From Siphonodentalium dalli (Eukaryota; Mollusca; Scaphopoda; Gadilida; Siphonodentaliidae): DNA of 64,000 nt. The translations under genes and the position numbers were made by a program. Below the pieces are notes generated by a model. It was not told the DNA's origin and ran no database searches. It was given only the letters and a program-made list of their open reading frames with translations. Numbering within the stretch: position 1 is the stretch's first letter; each line of letters opens with the position of its first letter. This document shows, in pieces, positions 10,668 through 25,200 of this stretch. The stretch spans positions 65,477,127 through 65,541,126 of the forward strand of contig CP136061.1 of NCBI GenBank assembly GCA_032622095.1, read 5' to 3'.

Positions 10668-11498
10668 TGCAAAAATACAGAGCTTAAAAATTTAACGAGA
10701 ATCCAACCAAAGATTCTCGTAAATATTCTCGCAAATTACCATGGATTCTTGCGAAATACGGTAGTATGTTTGGATTCTCGCAAATTTGAACGGAATATAT
10801 GCCCTGAAATATCAGGGGTCGGGGCGGGGCCCCCAAGAGTACACTGAAACAAGACGGCCAGTGTCAATTAATAGTACTCTATAACTGACAAGAGATATTG
10901 TCTTTCCCTCAGACCATAAAAATTATTAAAGCAATGTGTTTTCATTTTATTATTTTCTCTGAATTCTGATGGATATACATGTACTTAACAGATGAGAATC
11001 ACAGATAAGAAATAAGACTTGTTTACTTTTGTGAAAGCTTATTTTTTCTATGATGTAATTCACTCGTTATCTTCCAAATATCCTAATCTATCATGCTGCT
11101 GTCCCTTTGTAGCCCAATGAAGTAGGTGCATCTTATACAAAAACGCAGGATGTTCAGTTCCAACATTGACTGACTTGAATACAAACTATGAATGTATCAT
11201 GATATATATCATATTTGTGACCTCAGTATCGCGATACATATCACATCATAAAATTTGTGTATCGTCCCATCCCTAAAGTTCCAATAATAACAACGGTATT
11301 TTTATAGCCAAAAATTACCTCCCACTACTATTCTCTGGTGCAAGGTAATGGGGTTTTTGAGCATGCAATTTCAAAATTTGCATATGAGGGCCAAACCATG
11401 GTCATCCCGGCCTATCTTAGGTTCTGAGGACCCTACATTTAAAGTCCCTAGTGGAAATGCTGACTATGTGGAAGAATCAATGTTTTTTTGTATTTCAG
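10668..11498. other. No feature other than the acceptor of the first coding exon
   Basis: AT-rich sequence. The tract tttttttgtatttcag ends at 11498 and is a good acceptor. Confidence 0.5.
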
Positions 11499-12063
11499 GT
11501 GTTATGGAACGTGCCTCAGACCAGTTGTTTCAGCGATTGAGATTGCAAAATGAAAGAGATGATGAAAGTGATGGAGAAATAAGGACAATCCTCAAAGATC
11601 AAACACAGTTTTTTAAAATAGACTCTGAAAAAATGAAGCTAATAAATTCCTCCAATAAAGAAAACCGACATAGCCCTGCAAAGGGTTCTCCTCGGGGAAG
11701 AGTCCGTCAGCCTCTCGAATCGTCAGCTACCTCCTATGATAATCTTGGTGTCGAATCTGACTTACTTGGTGCATCTCATATGAGAAATGCTGCTACAAGT
11801 ACATGTGCTCCATCTCCGAAATCTAACTCTGAACACCCACCTTCACCAACTGCTAATTTAAAAATGCTGTTTAGTGCTGTTAGTCAAATAGAGAAAGCGA
11901 GATGTGATATGAATAGTGATACGACTGATTCTAGTGCTATTAACGGAGTGGCTGATGATGCTGCTTCTGACTTTGATAACGATCTCATGTCATCCCAAGA
12001 AAGTGATAATGGAAGGACTTGTGGATCTAGGAAAGAGAAGTCATTAGGTTTATTATGTCAAAA
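11499..12063 (+). CDS. E2F7/8 coding exon 1
   Basis: Acceptor tatttcag|GTGTT, start ATG at 11504 ([12 protein letters not shown]), donor AA|GTGAGT at 12064. It encodes residues 1-186 plus two bases. The region is acidic and serine-rich, disordered by appearance ([15 protein letters not shown]), and ends with [11 protein letters not shown], the start of DBD1. The upstream in-frame ATG at 11348 lies before the acceptor, so it is not used in the spliced transcript. Confidence 0.9.
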
Positions 12064-13259
12064 GTGAGTATTCTTAGCCACCACATTAGAATTTTTTTTT
12101 TTTTAGCAGGGAAATATCCAGGACTGTTTTGATATGTTACAGGATTTGGTGCTCAAACTCTAAAACTCAAATGTTCTGAAATTCCTATTAATAGACAATA
12201 TTTAATCAACCTGAATTTTCCTTCTTCCCCCCCCCCTTTTTTTCCAATCTTGAAATATTGCTTAATTCAACAAAATACTACCGTATGTAAATCATAAATC
12301 TACAGTTGCAACAATATACTGTGTAAATCATAGTGTGTATCCACAGTTGCAATAGAGCCTTTAGTTGCATGTTCAATTGCCGATTGAAGTTCATTGAACT
12401 CGATTCAGAAATATGTTGTCTGGCATCTCATTTAAATTATAGCTGGAAAACAAGTGTCCTAAAAAAAATCCTTGGATTCTTCCCTGGTTGTGAGTTGTCA
12501 TAAGTTTTTGATACTCTACACTAAACATAAAAATAGGAATAATCCATTGTCATGTGAGTTGTACATGTATATCTACACCCACCAATTTTGATGCATACAT
12601 GTACAGTATCTTTGATTTCAATGAGGTACTAGTATTCATCTAAAATTTTGTACATTAGTTTATCATCAGTGAATGACCTTCCTTTACATATGTATATTTA
12701 TTTTTATCTCCAGATGCAAGAAAATTGTTTTTACTAGTACACACACAAAAGAGTAAACTCTCTTGAAAGACTTTAAGCAGGGCAAACCATGGTCACCAAT
12801 GACTTTGTTGTCAACCAAATGACTCCATTTAATTTTGCCTACTAGCGGAATATCTAACATCAATAACCTGAATTCAAACTAAAGTCTCCATTTTTTCCAG
12901 GTTTTTACAAAAATACAAAGAATATCCAGAACCTCATGAAAGATTAGAGATCAGCTTAGATGAAGTAGCCAAAGACTTAGGTATTAAAACATGCATTACA
13001 CTGAGGTCTTAGGCCATGGACGATGGTTAATTAATTTTATGCTTTGCGTCAATCACCACATTTCTTTATTTGGCAGAAAATAATGACATTGATCAATTAT
13101 TGGCAGATTGAACAATTCCATTGTCTCAATGATTGTCCCTTGTGATAATTCAGATAGAATAATTTAATCTTAGTCCCCAGACAGATATGCTTCATTCACA
13201 TAAAATGAATGTAAACAAGATTTGTGTTAATATTTATGTTATTTTATAATTAAATTGTG

Positions 13260-13296
<37 letters not shown>

Positions 13297-16200
13297 AACT
13301 TCGTGCATAATTAATAATGAATAATCACCACATTTCGCTTTGAATTCTCAGATACCTAGATGATGCTATTACATAAACTTAATTAACCATGTCCCTATTG
13401 AAGACATAATATAAAAGGTTGGGAAAATGTGGATTTTACACATACATGTACATGTACTTTTCAAGATTGTTGATGAAATTATCAAATTGAAGGGGTACTG
13501 TATACTGAATCCGGCCATTTATGGGGTTCATAGAGCACATGAGTGTATTTGGCACTAAGGCCCAAAAAAAAAACATCTGTGTTTCCGGTTTCCCGACCTA
13601 CCTGTCGAAATTGGGCCGACCTGGATTTGTTTTTGAAAATTTTCTACAAAAAAAAAATAAAAAATTTATGCATGTATTGACATGTAAAATTGACACTTTT
13701 TGTCCATCAGCTTTGTCATCTACTATAAAGATAAAGGCTGGAAAATAAACCATGGCTTTATTTTAGCACGTGCTAGAATAAAGCAAGAACGGATACTCCA
13801 ACTATCATAATCAAGTCACGCTCTCAGAACTACATGTACAACCAAAAATCTTGCAATTGATTTAATTGTTTCCTAAAGAAATTCCCCATTAATTTCTTAT
13901 CCCATTTAAACAAATGTAATAGATGTTAGCGACTTTTAAACTTTGGCGATCGATAAAAACAATACCCATAAAGTTTGACAAGATACAAGGTTTATTTCCT
14001 CGTATGATTCAGCAAATGGGAATAAATCGGTACTGTTCTGCGGGTCGCACTGCCAGGTGAAAATAAGATGTCAACATGATGGCATAGAAGTTATCTAGAC
14101 TTTTGCTAGCAATGCCGATAGTATCAATGTTGTCATGTACAATATTGCGCAGCATTGTGTCATGGTGCCATGAGCCACAGGAGATAGCATTTCCGTGTCC
14201 CTTCTTGGAACGCAGATCACTCCAAACTTTCTGGTGCATATTCTGGATATATTGTCAGATATAAAACTAGTTTTCTGTCAGAAACTTCAGCAACTGGATA
14301 CAAAGGTATTGAGAATACCAACTTTTTATCTTGCTTTTAGAATATGGTGCATTATAGAAAGATTTTGAAAAAAAAAAAAAATTCCCTACCTGGATTTTTT
14401 TGCTCAAGAAATCGGAAACAGACATGTTTTTTTTTTTGGCCTAATCCATGGCTCAAATTCATTCATTTGTGGCATATACATTGTATTCTGTTGAGTATAA
14501 AAGATGGTCCAGGATGACTGGATTTAGGGTACAGGACCCCTTTAAACAATGTATGTATCATTATGAAGCAGTCCTTTTAATTAGGAAAAATACCCCTAGG
14601 CAAAATGTTCGTCCTAGGCAGTTTTGAAAATGCTTTAAAATCATGTTAGTTACATCGTGAGCAGGTGAATATCTTGAGGACACATTTCTTTAATCTTTAA
14701 TATTTTGGACAAAACTGATGCCATTGTGAAAACATCCAGACGATATCGCGAATCGAGATCGATAAATTCAGCGCCCAAAGAAAGTACAAACATGTACTAC
14801 TAAAAGCGTGTACCGCCAAACATCCGGTCATTAGAAACGTACTATTAAACCGCGTACCGTTTTCGCCGATTCGTCAGGTATTGATGATCAGTGATTTTTT
14901 TTCTATTTTTGCCGGCGGGTCAATAAAATGTTTAGGGTCGTATGCAAAAAATAGTGTCGGTCGGGAAACCCAAACCAAAAGACTTTTTTTCTTACTTTGG
15001 TCTGATAAGAAATGTCGACACTCACTTACAGTACCTCGAAAGTTGGAAACTTCTCCCTCGGCAAAAAAAATGCTGACGCAAAATCGTAATCTCCTCGGCT
15101 CGTCCTCGGCAGTGCCGAATGCCAAGGGCTAATTAAAAGGACTGATGAAGGGTGGGCAATCAATCATAAATCAAATGATACCAATTGGGGGGGGGGGGGG
15201 GTAACTCTGCTCATTCAAGGTAAAATATTCCAAATATGTCTCTGAATATGTACTAATCCTTATAAACTTAATGGGTACAACATTTAATACCTTAGTACTT
15301 AAATTTGTTGATTATTTATTTATTTCATTATTTTCATCATCTTATATTTCAGCTGTTGAGAGAAGGAGAATTTATGATATTGTGAATGTGTTGGAGAGTG
15401 TGGAGCTAGTCAGTAGATTGGCAAAGAACAAGTACACCTGGCATGGAAAAACAAATCTCATCACGACACTCGCCAAGTTAAAGGTATTTCAGAGTTCAGA
15501 CTCAACCTTCCAAACAACTGTCCATCATGAGTAAGACAAAATGTGCCAGCTAAAAAAAAACTCATGTTCTAGGAAATAATCATCAGGTCACAAATGCCAG
15601 AAAGGGCCTTTATATATAAGGTGCTTCTGGGCAAGCCTTGAAATAGTGTGCCTGTCATTTGCAGAATGAGGTTCCCAGAGGGTGAATTTAGTGACGCTAC
15701 CCCGCACAGCGGGCTAGCATCACTAAATTCACCCTCTGGGAACCTCATTCTGCTGAGGCCTGAGCAGAATGAGGTTCCCAGAGGGTGAATTTAGTTATGC
15801 TAGCCCGCTGTGCGGGGTAGTGTCACTAAATTCACCCTCTGGGAACCTCATTCTGCAAATGACAGGCACACTATTTCAAGGCTTGCTTCTGGGGTCCTGG
15901 GTAGGCCCCATACCCCAGGCTGGGGCTTTCACTTCTGTAATTGGATCACCATGGAAATTTAATGTGACCTGTTAACAGGTCACTGTGACTTTTCCGTTCG
16001 CCCCAATTTCATACCCTGATTTCGGAAATAGAAAACATTCCATATTTTAAATATCATGAGTGCTAGTGTTGTATCAATTTTGTATAAAAAACCCCATGCC
16101 TTATTTCTTTAACATATTGCAGTCCTCGAAATTAGGATAAATGTCCCATGGCATTGCTTATTGCTGTTGCCAATTTTGAGGTCTGCATATTGGAACTACT

Positions 16201-19200
16201 CATAGAATTTTATCAATTGCTGTCTGTCAGAACCTCTGGAAACATAATAAGGGAGATAGATATACAAGTTTTGTAAATTATATAATTTCAGATAAATCAG
16301 AGTTTTATCCCATAATTTGGAGACTCTTATTAGTGCTGGGCGGTTTCCCGATTAATCGACAATACCCGGTTAAAATTTCAATATCGTCAGTAATATCGTC
16401 TAAACTAAAATAATCGTAATATCGTCGTCAATCAGTGGGTTCCAGCCGATCATAAACGTGTCCAAAGAAATAATTTAACTCAAGCCTAATTCGAGTTATT
16501 TAAGTTTTAAAATCCCAGTGTAACATCCACGTGTGCAATCAAAACACACAGAATAGAAAACAGGGTTAAATCGGGAGGGAGGCTCAGGGAGCATTGGGCT
16601 TGAATCAAGTAAGTACGGTCCACATTTTGTGTGTTGATTGAGAATTGAGAACACAGTTCATTCAGTACAGAATCATCGTTCAATACTAATTCCCATGTCC
16701 TGATTTTTTCAATATTCAATCATCATATTAAACAATGTCCAGAACGACTGACGAAATTACATGTAGGGAAGGGAACCCATTATATTCATTTGTCAAGAGA
16801 CTTGAGTGTCATCGGGAATAACATATATATTTACTCAACATAGTAGAACATACCGAGTTAGAAAAAGATACTATATAGTATGGAATGGTTTTAGTTTTGC
16901 CATAGACGAGATAATGGTTTTACTAATTACCGGTATAAACCAGAATTTGTCAAGTCACCAGACCGAAATTGTCCAAATAGCGTAATTTAACCAGTGAATT
17001 TACTTTTCATTCCGAATATCCATCGAGCACGAGGTTGTCACTTGTTGAGTGGTTTTGTATGTTATTCCCGACGTTAACTTGTTAAAAGTAATGCCAATTA
17101 TGTGTTTCTATCGAATAGTGACAAATTGTTTTAAGTCTCCAGTATCTGGTTTTTTTTTTAAAACAGCGATTATATCGTTAACTGCGGTTTTAATTTAAAA
17201 AATCACGGTTTTTATTTTTGTTAATATCGTCCAGCCCTAACTCTTATTTGAAAGCCAAAATATAGGAATAAAAAATGGGGGTGTATTTACTATTTACTTT
17301 CCTGTAACAGCTTTGCGTTGTCTGTTTCCAGGCTCTTGCTGACAGCGAAGGGTTTGCAGAACAAATTGACAAAGTGAAGGTTTTTGAATTCAATCGAGAA
17401 TTAGATGCTGTGGCAAACAAGGAGATCTGTCAGAACCAGCAAAAGATAGATGATATTCTTAGTTCAGAGAGTAAGTAACTAATAGAATGTAATTCAATAA
17501 ATGATCTGAACTGAATTCTGTTTTGACTTGGAATTTACAAATTTTGTTCAGAAAATAGATTGTATTCAACATACCAATACATAATTGGATACTTAATAGC
17601 TGGAGTATTCACCTGAAGTGAAACACTCCGCTGGGATTGTTCAAAACAAATAAACTTTCTCAATGCATAAATAAATAAAAATTTAATTAAAATTGGCAGT
17701 AAACAATGACATTCTTTTATATAAACTTGTGTAAAACAGGGTTTCTGCCCAAGGAAAATATATCAGGCCGTTTTAGGAACCATGGTTCGCCCTGTCAGAA
17801 GAAAATTTAGATTTTTGTCACTATCATTTATTACTCATTTTCTTGCACCTGAGATAAACGCAGTCCAAAGCTACATATATATTCAAGTGTATCCTGGACA
17901 CTTTCGACTATTTTAGTAGGTGCATTATTTTTTTTTCGCAGAGTTTTTCTCTTAAGATTTGTGATACATTACCATGAATTACTTTTGCATGAAAGTGAAT
18001 CAACTGGAGAGGGTTGCATAGATCCGTTAGCTCTTTTAAAAATCATAAAATATGCGTTCAACCTTTTGAATTGATATTTTCTTTTCTTTTCATATTTTGA
18101 TGAGAGAATGTAGAACTATGATATATATTCTTTCCTTGATGCTGTGGCCTATATATGTTGTTTTTTTTTCATCTTTTCAGCACTACTCAGAAAAGACAAA
18201 TCACTGGGTATTATGAGCCAGAAGTTCTTGATGTTGTTTCTTGTGTCAAAGGTGAGAGTTATTTAATTTCTAGCTCTAATTGAGATATTAGATTTCGCCC
18301 ATATCAGAGAATACAAAAATTGTTGCTTGGATTTTTATCTTGTTGAATAAAATATGAAGCATATGGCAGCTACCATAATTGGCTATGGCAATCAGCAATG
18401 CCGAAGCCATTTGCTGAAGAAAACTGAACCCATGGCAATGATTGCCATAGCGGATTGCCAAAGCCAAAAGACTTAATTGAGAGGGCTGTTATGGTATAGA
18501 AAATAGTTGATGGCAGAGTCCTTTCTAAGGCTTTCTTTTCTTTTTTCTCATCAATTCATATACCGCAGTTTATAATTTCTATAAAATGAATAAAAGATAC
18601 AATTTTCAATATCTGTTAAACTTCATGTATTGTTCCACTGTTTGCCAATTGTTTGGTTGTAATGAATGTTTTTTTCCTCCTGCATTAACTTTTTCCCCAC
18701 CCAAACCAGGCTATAAAATTGGTTTGGTGCAGTCCTCGAAATTGACCATGGCAATAAGCAATGCTGTGAGAAACACCGTGGTAACATGTGGCATATTAGC
18801 CACAGCATTAAATTTGACGTTGGACATTTTTCCTAATTTCGAGGACTGGATGGTGTGACATTGACAAGAACCAATTGATGCAGACTAGTAATGTACAAAA
18901 CAACAGTGTCTGAGAATAAAATATCATATTTTTTTTGTCAACCCCATAAAATGTATGTGTGAAGGAGTTGTATCAGGTCTACATACATGTTTATCTCAAT
19001 CACTTTCTTTTTATATTGATAATATTCAGATTTAATAATTTAATAATGTGATACTATTTTCAGCCGAAAACGATAAATTTGGACCTTGCTGCTAAAATTC
19101 TGATTGGTGATCCAACAATAGACAGAACTGAGAGCTCAAAATTCAAAAGTAAGTAATAGTCAGTTGATATTAACCATATTTATAGTTAGGGTTGAACATT

Positions 19201-22200
19201 GGCAAAAGTTAATAGTCAAAAAAATTTTTTTTTTAAACTTTCCAGGCTGTTTTGTGTGGTGTGACCAGATATTTAAAACATGTATCTGTTTCCTGTTTCG
19301 CGATTATCTCATAACAAGCTGAACAAATGGGAACTAATAATTGGCTTGTAACTGGTCATCCATCATGATAATCACATTAATCTACTGGGCTGCATCATGA
19401 TAGGTCACATCAAAACGCTAATAACTTTTAATATGTTGTCAGCACTTTCCTGGAAACTCCCAATCTGCTCTGTTGGGTCAATAAGAGACACATTTAAAAT
19501 TTCAATTTGAAAACATAAAAGAAAGTATAATTTGTCCTCATCCCAAGTTTTTATAATGGAAATAAAAATTACTGTTGAAAACAATTTATCAGATTCAGCT
19601 CAGACAGAAACAGGGCTCCAGATTCACTCTCAGATCATCAAATTTGCAAAACAAATTCCCGGGGGAGGTCCCCGCACCTAACGGGTTACCCAACCATAAA
19701 CCAGATGAACTATAAACTATGCGGAATTTTGAAATTTGCAGACCTGAGTTTATAATATGCTGACAGAAGAATCTAATTTTAGGTTTCACTCAAGAATGCA
19801 AGACTCCTCTTATTATAAATAATTCTTTTCTTTTATTTTCCAGCAAAAATAAGAAGACTGTATGATATAGCCAACATCCTTACAAGTCTAGACCTCATCC
19901 GTAAAGTTCATGTGACAGAAATTAGGGGAAGAAAACCTGCTTTCAAATATATTGGACCAGATATTGAACAATCACATGAGTTATCTAGTGAGTATTCAGA
20001 AAATAAGTATAATCTTATCTCTATTGTTTCATTAATAATTATCACAACACAGTGTTTTTACAGATCTTATTTTGGATAAAATCGAAAGGCCGCATCCCTA
20101 TTGGGGAACTAATTTTTTTTTTTATTAATTTCTATCTTATATATGGTGTCAATTATTTTAATAGGGCCATATAAACTTAATAGTTTGTTTCTCAGGGATT
20201 TTTTTTTTCAAAGTGATGAGGGAGGCAGTTATTTATATTTATTATTTTTTTCAAATTAATTTTGTGGTGAGGCAGGTATTTATATATATAATATTTATCG
20301 GAGTCCCATATTAAGGAATAATACTGGATATGGACACTATAGTGAAACAGGACAGCTGACCATCATATATCCCCTTAATAATCTAGATTTGTAATAAAGT
20401 TGCATAGAGGAAACAGTTTGAGTTATTCACTCATGATGCTGTGGAAACTACATCGGTGAAATTTGATGTAACTCAGGGTGACCACCAACCAGATCAAGCT
20501 TTATTGGAAGGAGTTACACTGGACTACACATGAATTGATAATATAAAATCACAACAATAATTTATGAAATAAAAGGTTTATTTTCTAATTAATCACAGAC
20601 TTTCATAAAAATCTTGAAGTTTGAAATAGTGCTGATCCACAAACCAGAGTGCATTACATACAATAGCCACACACTGCCGACCCACACTGTCAACGCTATC
20701 CGATTGGAAGCCCACTTTCACTTTGTTTTCACCTAACCAGTCAATGATTGAATGAATTAACTGCACAATTCGTCACGTTTGTTTTTCACATTTGTCTTAC
20801 TGGGCAACACCACCTCCTTGCAACATGTCATCAGCACTGATTACTAGTTCTTCCGATTTCTTCTTTGGTCACTCGAATTTGAAAATATCGTCAGAAAAAT
20901 TGCGTGACTTCAGAAAACATGACGATCATGATGTCTCCTGCAACTGTGTCAAAGTCCCCTGTTTTCGTTTTTGAAACAACCAGGTCAAAATCATCGTCAA
21001 TGTCTTTCGTGGACATGAAATCACCAGCCATTTGACGAACAGTTTTTGATCTGTTGACTGATATAATTGTCCATTTGCCTTCCGATGCATTCTGCACGAT
21101 AGAAATGTTTATCAAAGTCGCCATTTTGTTATTATTTTAAACAGGAAGTCCGTCGGAATTATCCGCCCTTATTTGTGAATGTAAAGTCCGGATAGATTTG
21201 CAGTCCGGATAGATGTGCAGTTTGCGTAAAGTTTCAAGACTAAGTTATCGGTCTGGGGCGGTTTGGGATATGCGGTATTTATATATTTATTATCTGCAGC
21301 TGCCAATAAATAAGGGGTAGCGCAGGGTTTTTTCGGGAGGCGGCGATCCCTGAGAAACGAACTATTTTGTGTGTATGGCCTAGCATATGATATAGATATT
21401 GGTGAATATTTTGTTTTATATTTAAGTCAGCTGTCATGTTTGTATGAGCTTTAAAGTTCTATTGGTATTTTTAATTTTGTTTAAATTGATTAGAAGAGAT
21501 TCAAAATACCTGAATGTTTTAATTAGAATATCCAATTGTTTGCAGTTTGTTCCGATGGCGTACACAGACCAAGTTCCAGACATTCTTTGTTGGACTGTGT
21601 CAGGAATATAAGTGGTAAGCATTTTTATTCCCCACCCATTTACGTGAGGTACATGTATTCAATGGTATCCCAGCCGTTGAATGTATATTATTGTATACCT
21701 CTTGTGGAATACAAGCCAGAACTATTCTTGTTCACGTTGCCGCCAAGAAAGTTGATGTACATTACGTCAACGTTCTGATTCGGATGATGCCCCGATCATT
21801 ACTGGTTATTCATCAGACATAAATCACAATAGGGGTAGCTAGGGATTGAATTGGATAGACTTATCTGCACAACTGTAGAATAAATACAGAACACAACTTG
21901 CATCATAAACAAGAATCTTTTATCGAACATGTTGCGGATGGCGCATAGTTAGATTTCCATATCCATGCTCCATCCCCATTCCTCAACTCGTTCAACAAAA
22001 GATTCTCGATTAAGATGCGCATTGTGTTCTGTCTATATCAAGTTTACTATTATTGAAATTTGAAATAAAACTGATTATAAGTCAGGGTTTCTGCTTGGGG
22101 TTAGGGGAATAGTACCCCCATAGCTTCTTGGGGGAAAATATCAGTCAACAAAATGCAAATATCTAATAATATACAGTAAATCAGCCAAGTTCTGAATGTC

Positions 22201-25200
22201 GACTGATAGTGAAATTCGTGGGTAAACTAAGCGTGCTGACAATTTTTTTCTACCACCACCAAGGGTAGAGGAAATTGTAAAAATTGACACTTTATTTCTG
22301 TGTGCGACTTCACTATATTCATGACAACATGTTATACCATGAAATATTCCTGATCATCCAGGGGGGGGGGGGGGAAAACAAAAAATTCCGGGCACATATG
22401 CCGGGGTGGGTGGTCGATAGGACCAACAAACAATTTTTTCCGCAACTCAAAAATATATTTCCTGCAAGTCTTTTTGACAGTTTTTGCAATGAGTTTGGCT
22501 TAAGACACATCTACATGTCAATATTAACATAAATGACAAATTTCATGATGATCAGACAAACAGTATAGCCTGTGGCCCATGCTAATGGATTGAATTTTGA
22601 GATCCACGATAGCGGCTGGCAGCCATGTTTTTTTTTTTGCCGAATGACCCCAAAATGACTTGTTCCTATTTACATGCCAATGTACATCCATGACTAATAT
22701 TATGCACAGAAATTCATATACAGCTGTTTACAGTGAATTCCCCCCGCAAATCTCTGTTTTAGTGTTAAAAGGGGGGTGGGTGTCCAAAAATGGTCGGAAA
22801 AAAACTGCCGAAAACGGAAAAAAATTTGGACGCGGAGGTGGGTGGGTCCTAACAAGGGTCGAAAGTCAAAAATCAGCATACGTGTCTGCAAATTTGTTTA
22901 ATTTTCTCAGCATGTATGTTCTGACTTCTGTCAACTTTATTGGAATGTTACCATTTTATATACAATAATCAGGGTTCGTACAGGGTCCTACTTAATCTGG
23001 AAATGTCATGGAATGTCGTGGCAATAATGTGGTTGTTTTGTTCGAAGTTTATAAAAAAATATTGTGTCCATACAATGTTCAACCCCAATACATTCAATGG
23101 GAGTGCTGTGTGGCATAACACAACATTAGATATTTTGGTATATAGAGTTATCTATCCTCTGACATGAACAGCGCATGTGTAGTTAACTCTTGAAAATACT
23201 CCTGTCAATGAAACACACATGACTAGCGGTATATCTTGATTGTTTTGGAGGAAATCAAATGATTTTTGACAATGCATAGAAATTGTTCCTTCAACAAAAA
23301 GTGAGTCAATTTGCTCCAATAAAACATGTTTTGAAGTTTGCCACAAATTCATAGAAAAGTCATGGAAATTTAACTTCTATTAGGTATCTGAACCCTAATA
23401 TTTATTTTTGTTTCACATTGTTTGTTTTTTCCCTTTTATTTGCATTATCCAGTCTATTCTTTCAAATATTCTTTTCATTTTATTTTCTGTTTCTTCGGCT
23501 CTTGCCAGTTTGTTATTTAAATTTTTTCAGGCATGCCTTTTTTGTCTCCAGTTAGCAGTCATATGAATGCTGGCACTGTTTGTTGTACAACTGGACTTAC
23601 TAGCCTTAGTGAGTGTTTTAAATCTCTATAAAACTAGAATTGAGACCATGTAATGGTGTACCTGAATAAACATTCACAGCAATAAATTGATTCAATAGTG
23701 CAATTTTTAGTGCCATGTATTTTATTTACATATATAGATACTAGTATTACTCCAACACCTTATGTTGATTGACTTAAATTTTAAAATAATTGATGCGTAT
23801 GATCCGTTTGGCCTTCTGTCCAACAAGAACTAACTAGCTAGCTTATAAATTTTACCCCATGGACCTTACTACTGGTTAACTGTCTTTTATTTTAACCCCT
23901 TTGTTTTGTTTGAACAGATACAAAGAATGAAAGTTCTGGACAGAATGGAGCAAAAAAGATTGCCTTCACACGTCATTCATCATTTGACCAAATATGTAAA
24001 GTTGCTGAGAGAGAAAGGAAGAAAGTTCTGGCGCGTCACTCATCATTTGATCAGATCTGCGCAGTGGCTGAGAAGGAGAGAGATAAGCTATTCAATATCT
24101 CTCAACCATCAAGTCCAGTTGTTGAAGGTACTTCTTGATTATTTATTCAATTATTTGCTATCTATCTTTGATGTTTAATAAAGATTGTTACCTAGGAAAC
24201 CTGACAAAATATCTTATCTATATATGTAAAAGAGTAGGATCTGTCTGTCTGTCCAGATTGGAGACATTGTCACTATAAAGTTACTGTTGTATTTATAACC
24301 AGAAAGTTTGAAGCCAAATTCTTTAAACCTTATCACAGTAGTTGACAGCAATGAGGCTGTTACCTATCCAAACAAATCTAGTCCTGATGTCAGAAAATTA
24401 GATAACACACCTGGAAAAGTGATCAGTTGATGATCCTAATTAAGCGACAACCAATTATTTTACAGCAATATTCCTTGATTTGACCGCTTGTGATTAAATT
24501 AGTCTATACAAAGAACTTTGATATAAACTGTTTCTCGGACGCTTTTTTTTCTTCAAAAGGGCAGGCAGGAAGGTTTTTATATTTATTTGTACCCACAAAA
24601 AACCCAGTTTATGTTTATTCCCAAATTATATTTAAAAAAAAATATTGTTGGCTGTTAAACATGACTTTTCATGAATAATTGTTGAGGCAATTTTAATGTA
24701 ACAGTCTGTTGTACAACTCAAGTACATGTACAATTCAGTTTATACTAATAAATTAAACTTAAATATTATCAGAAATAACAAAGGAAAATATCAAATAAAA
24801 GTTGAAATGTGTCTATGTAAATTTATGGTTAGTAGTGGACAGAGATTATGGACATTCCATTGTGAAGTTGCAGGATGTTTATCATTTTTATTTCAGTGCC
24901 CCATATTGAGGGGAAGTGTCAGATACAGAACAATCAACAATAATTTTGTTTGGCCTTCAATATGTTATATGAAATATATGTTGCATTTTGAATTACATTG
25001 TTTTATCCTCTTTTTTTTTCAGCCCCTTCAAGGAAAAATGCAGATCACTGGAATGAAATGAATGGCATCCACAAAAAGGGATCCGACAATCAACCTGGGA
25101 TGCATGATATTAATAACAATGATAGGCTAACGGATTACTTGTCCCCAATCAGACAGCAAGATCCGAAAAGTTCTAGTTATTCAGAGGCAAAAACTAAGAA

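Noticed and set aside
11348-11503. Upstream in-frame ATG for the E2F gene
   Set aside because: A strong acceptor lies at 11498 and the 52 extra residues are not E2F-like; ATG 11504 follows the acceptor.
24998-25022. ATG before the last E2F exon
   Set aside because: It lies in the pyrimidine tract of the acceptor; the exon starts at 25023.
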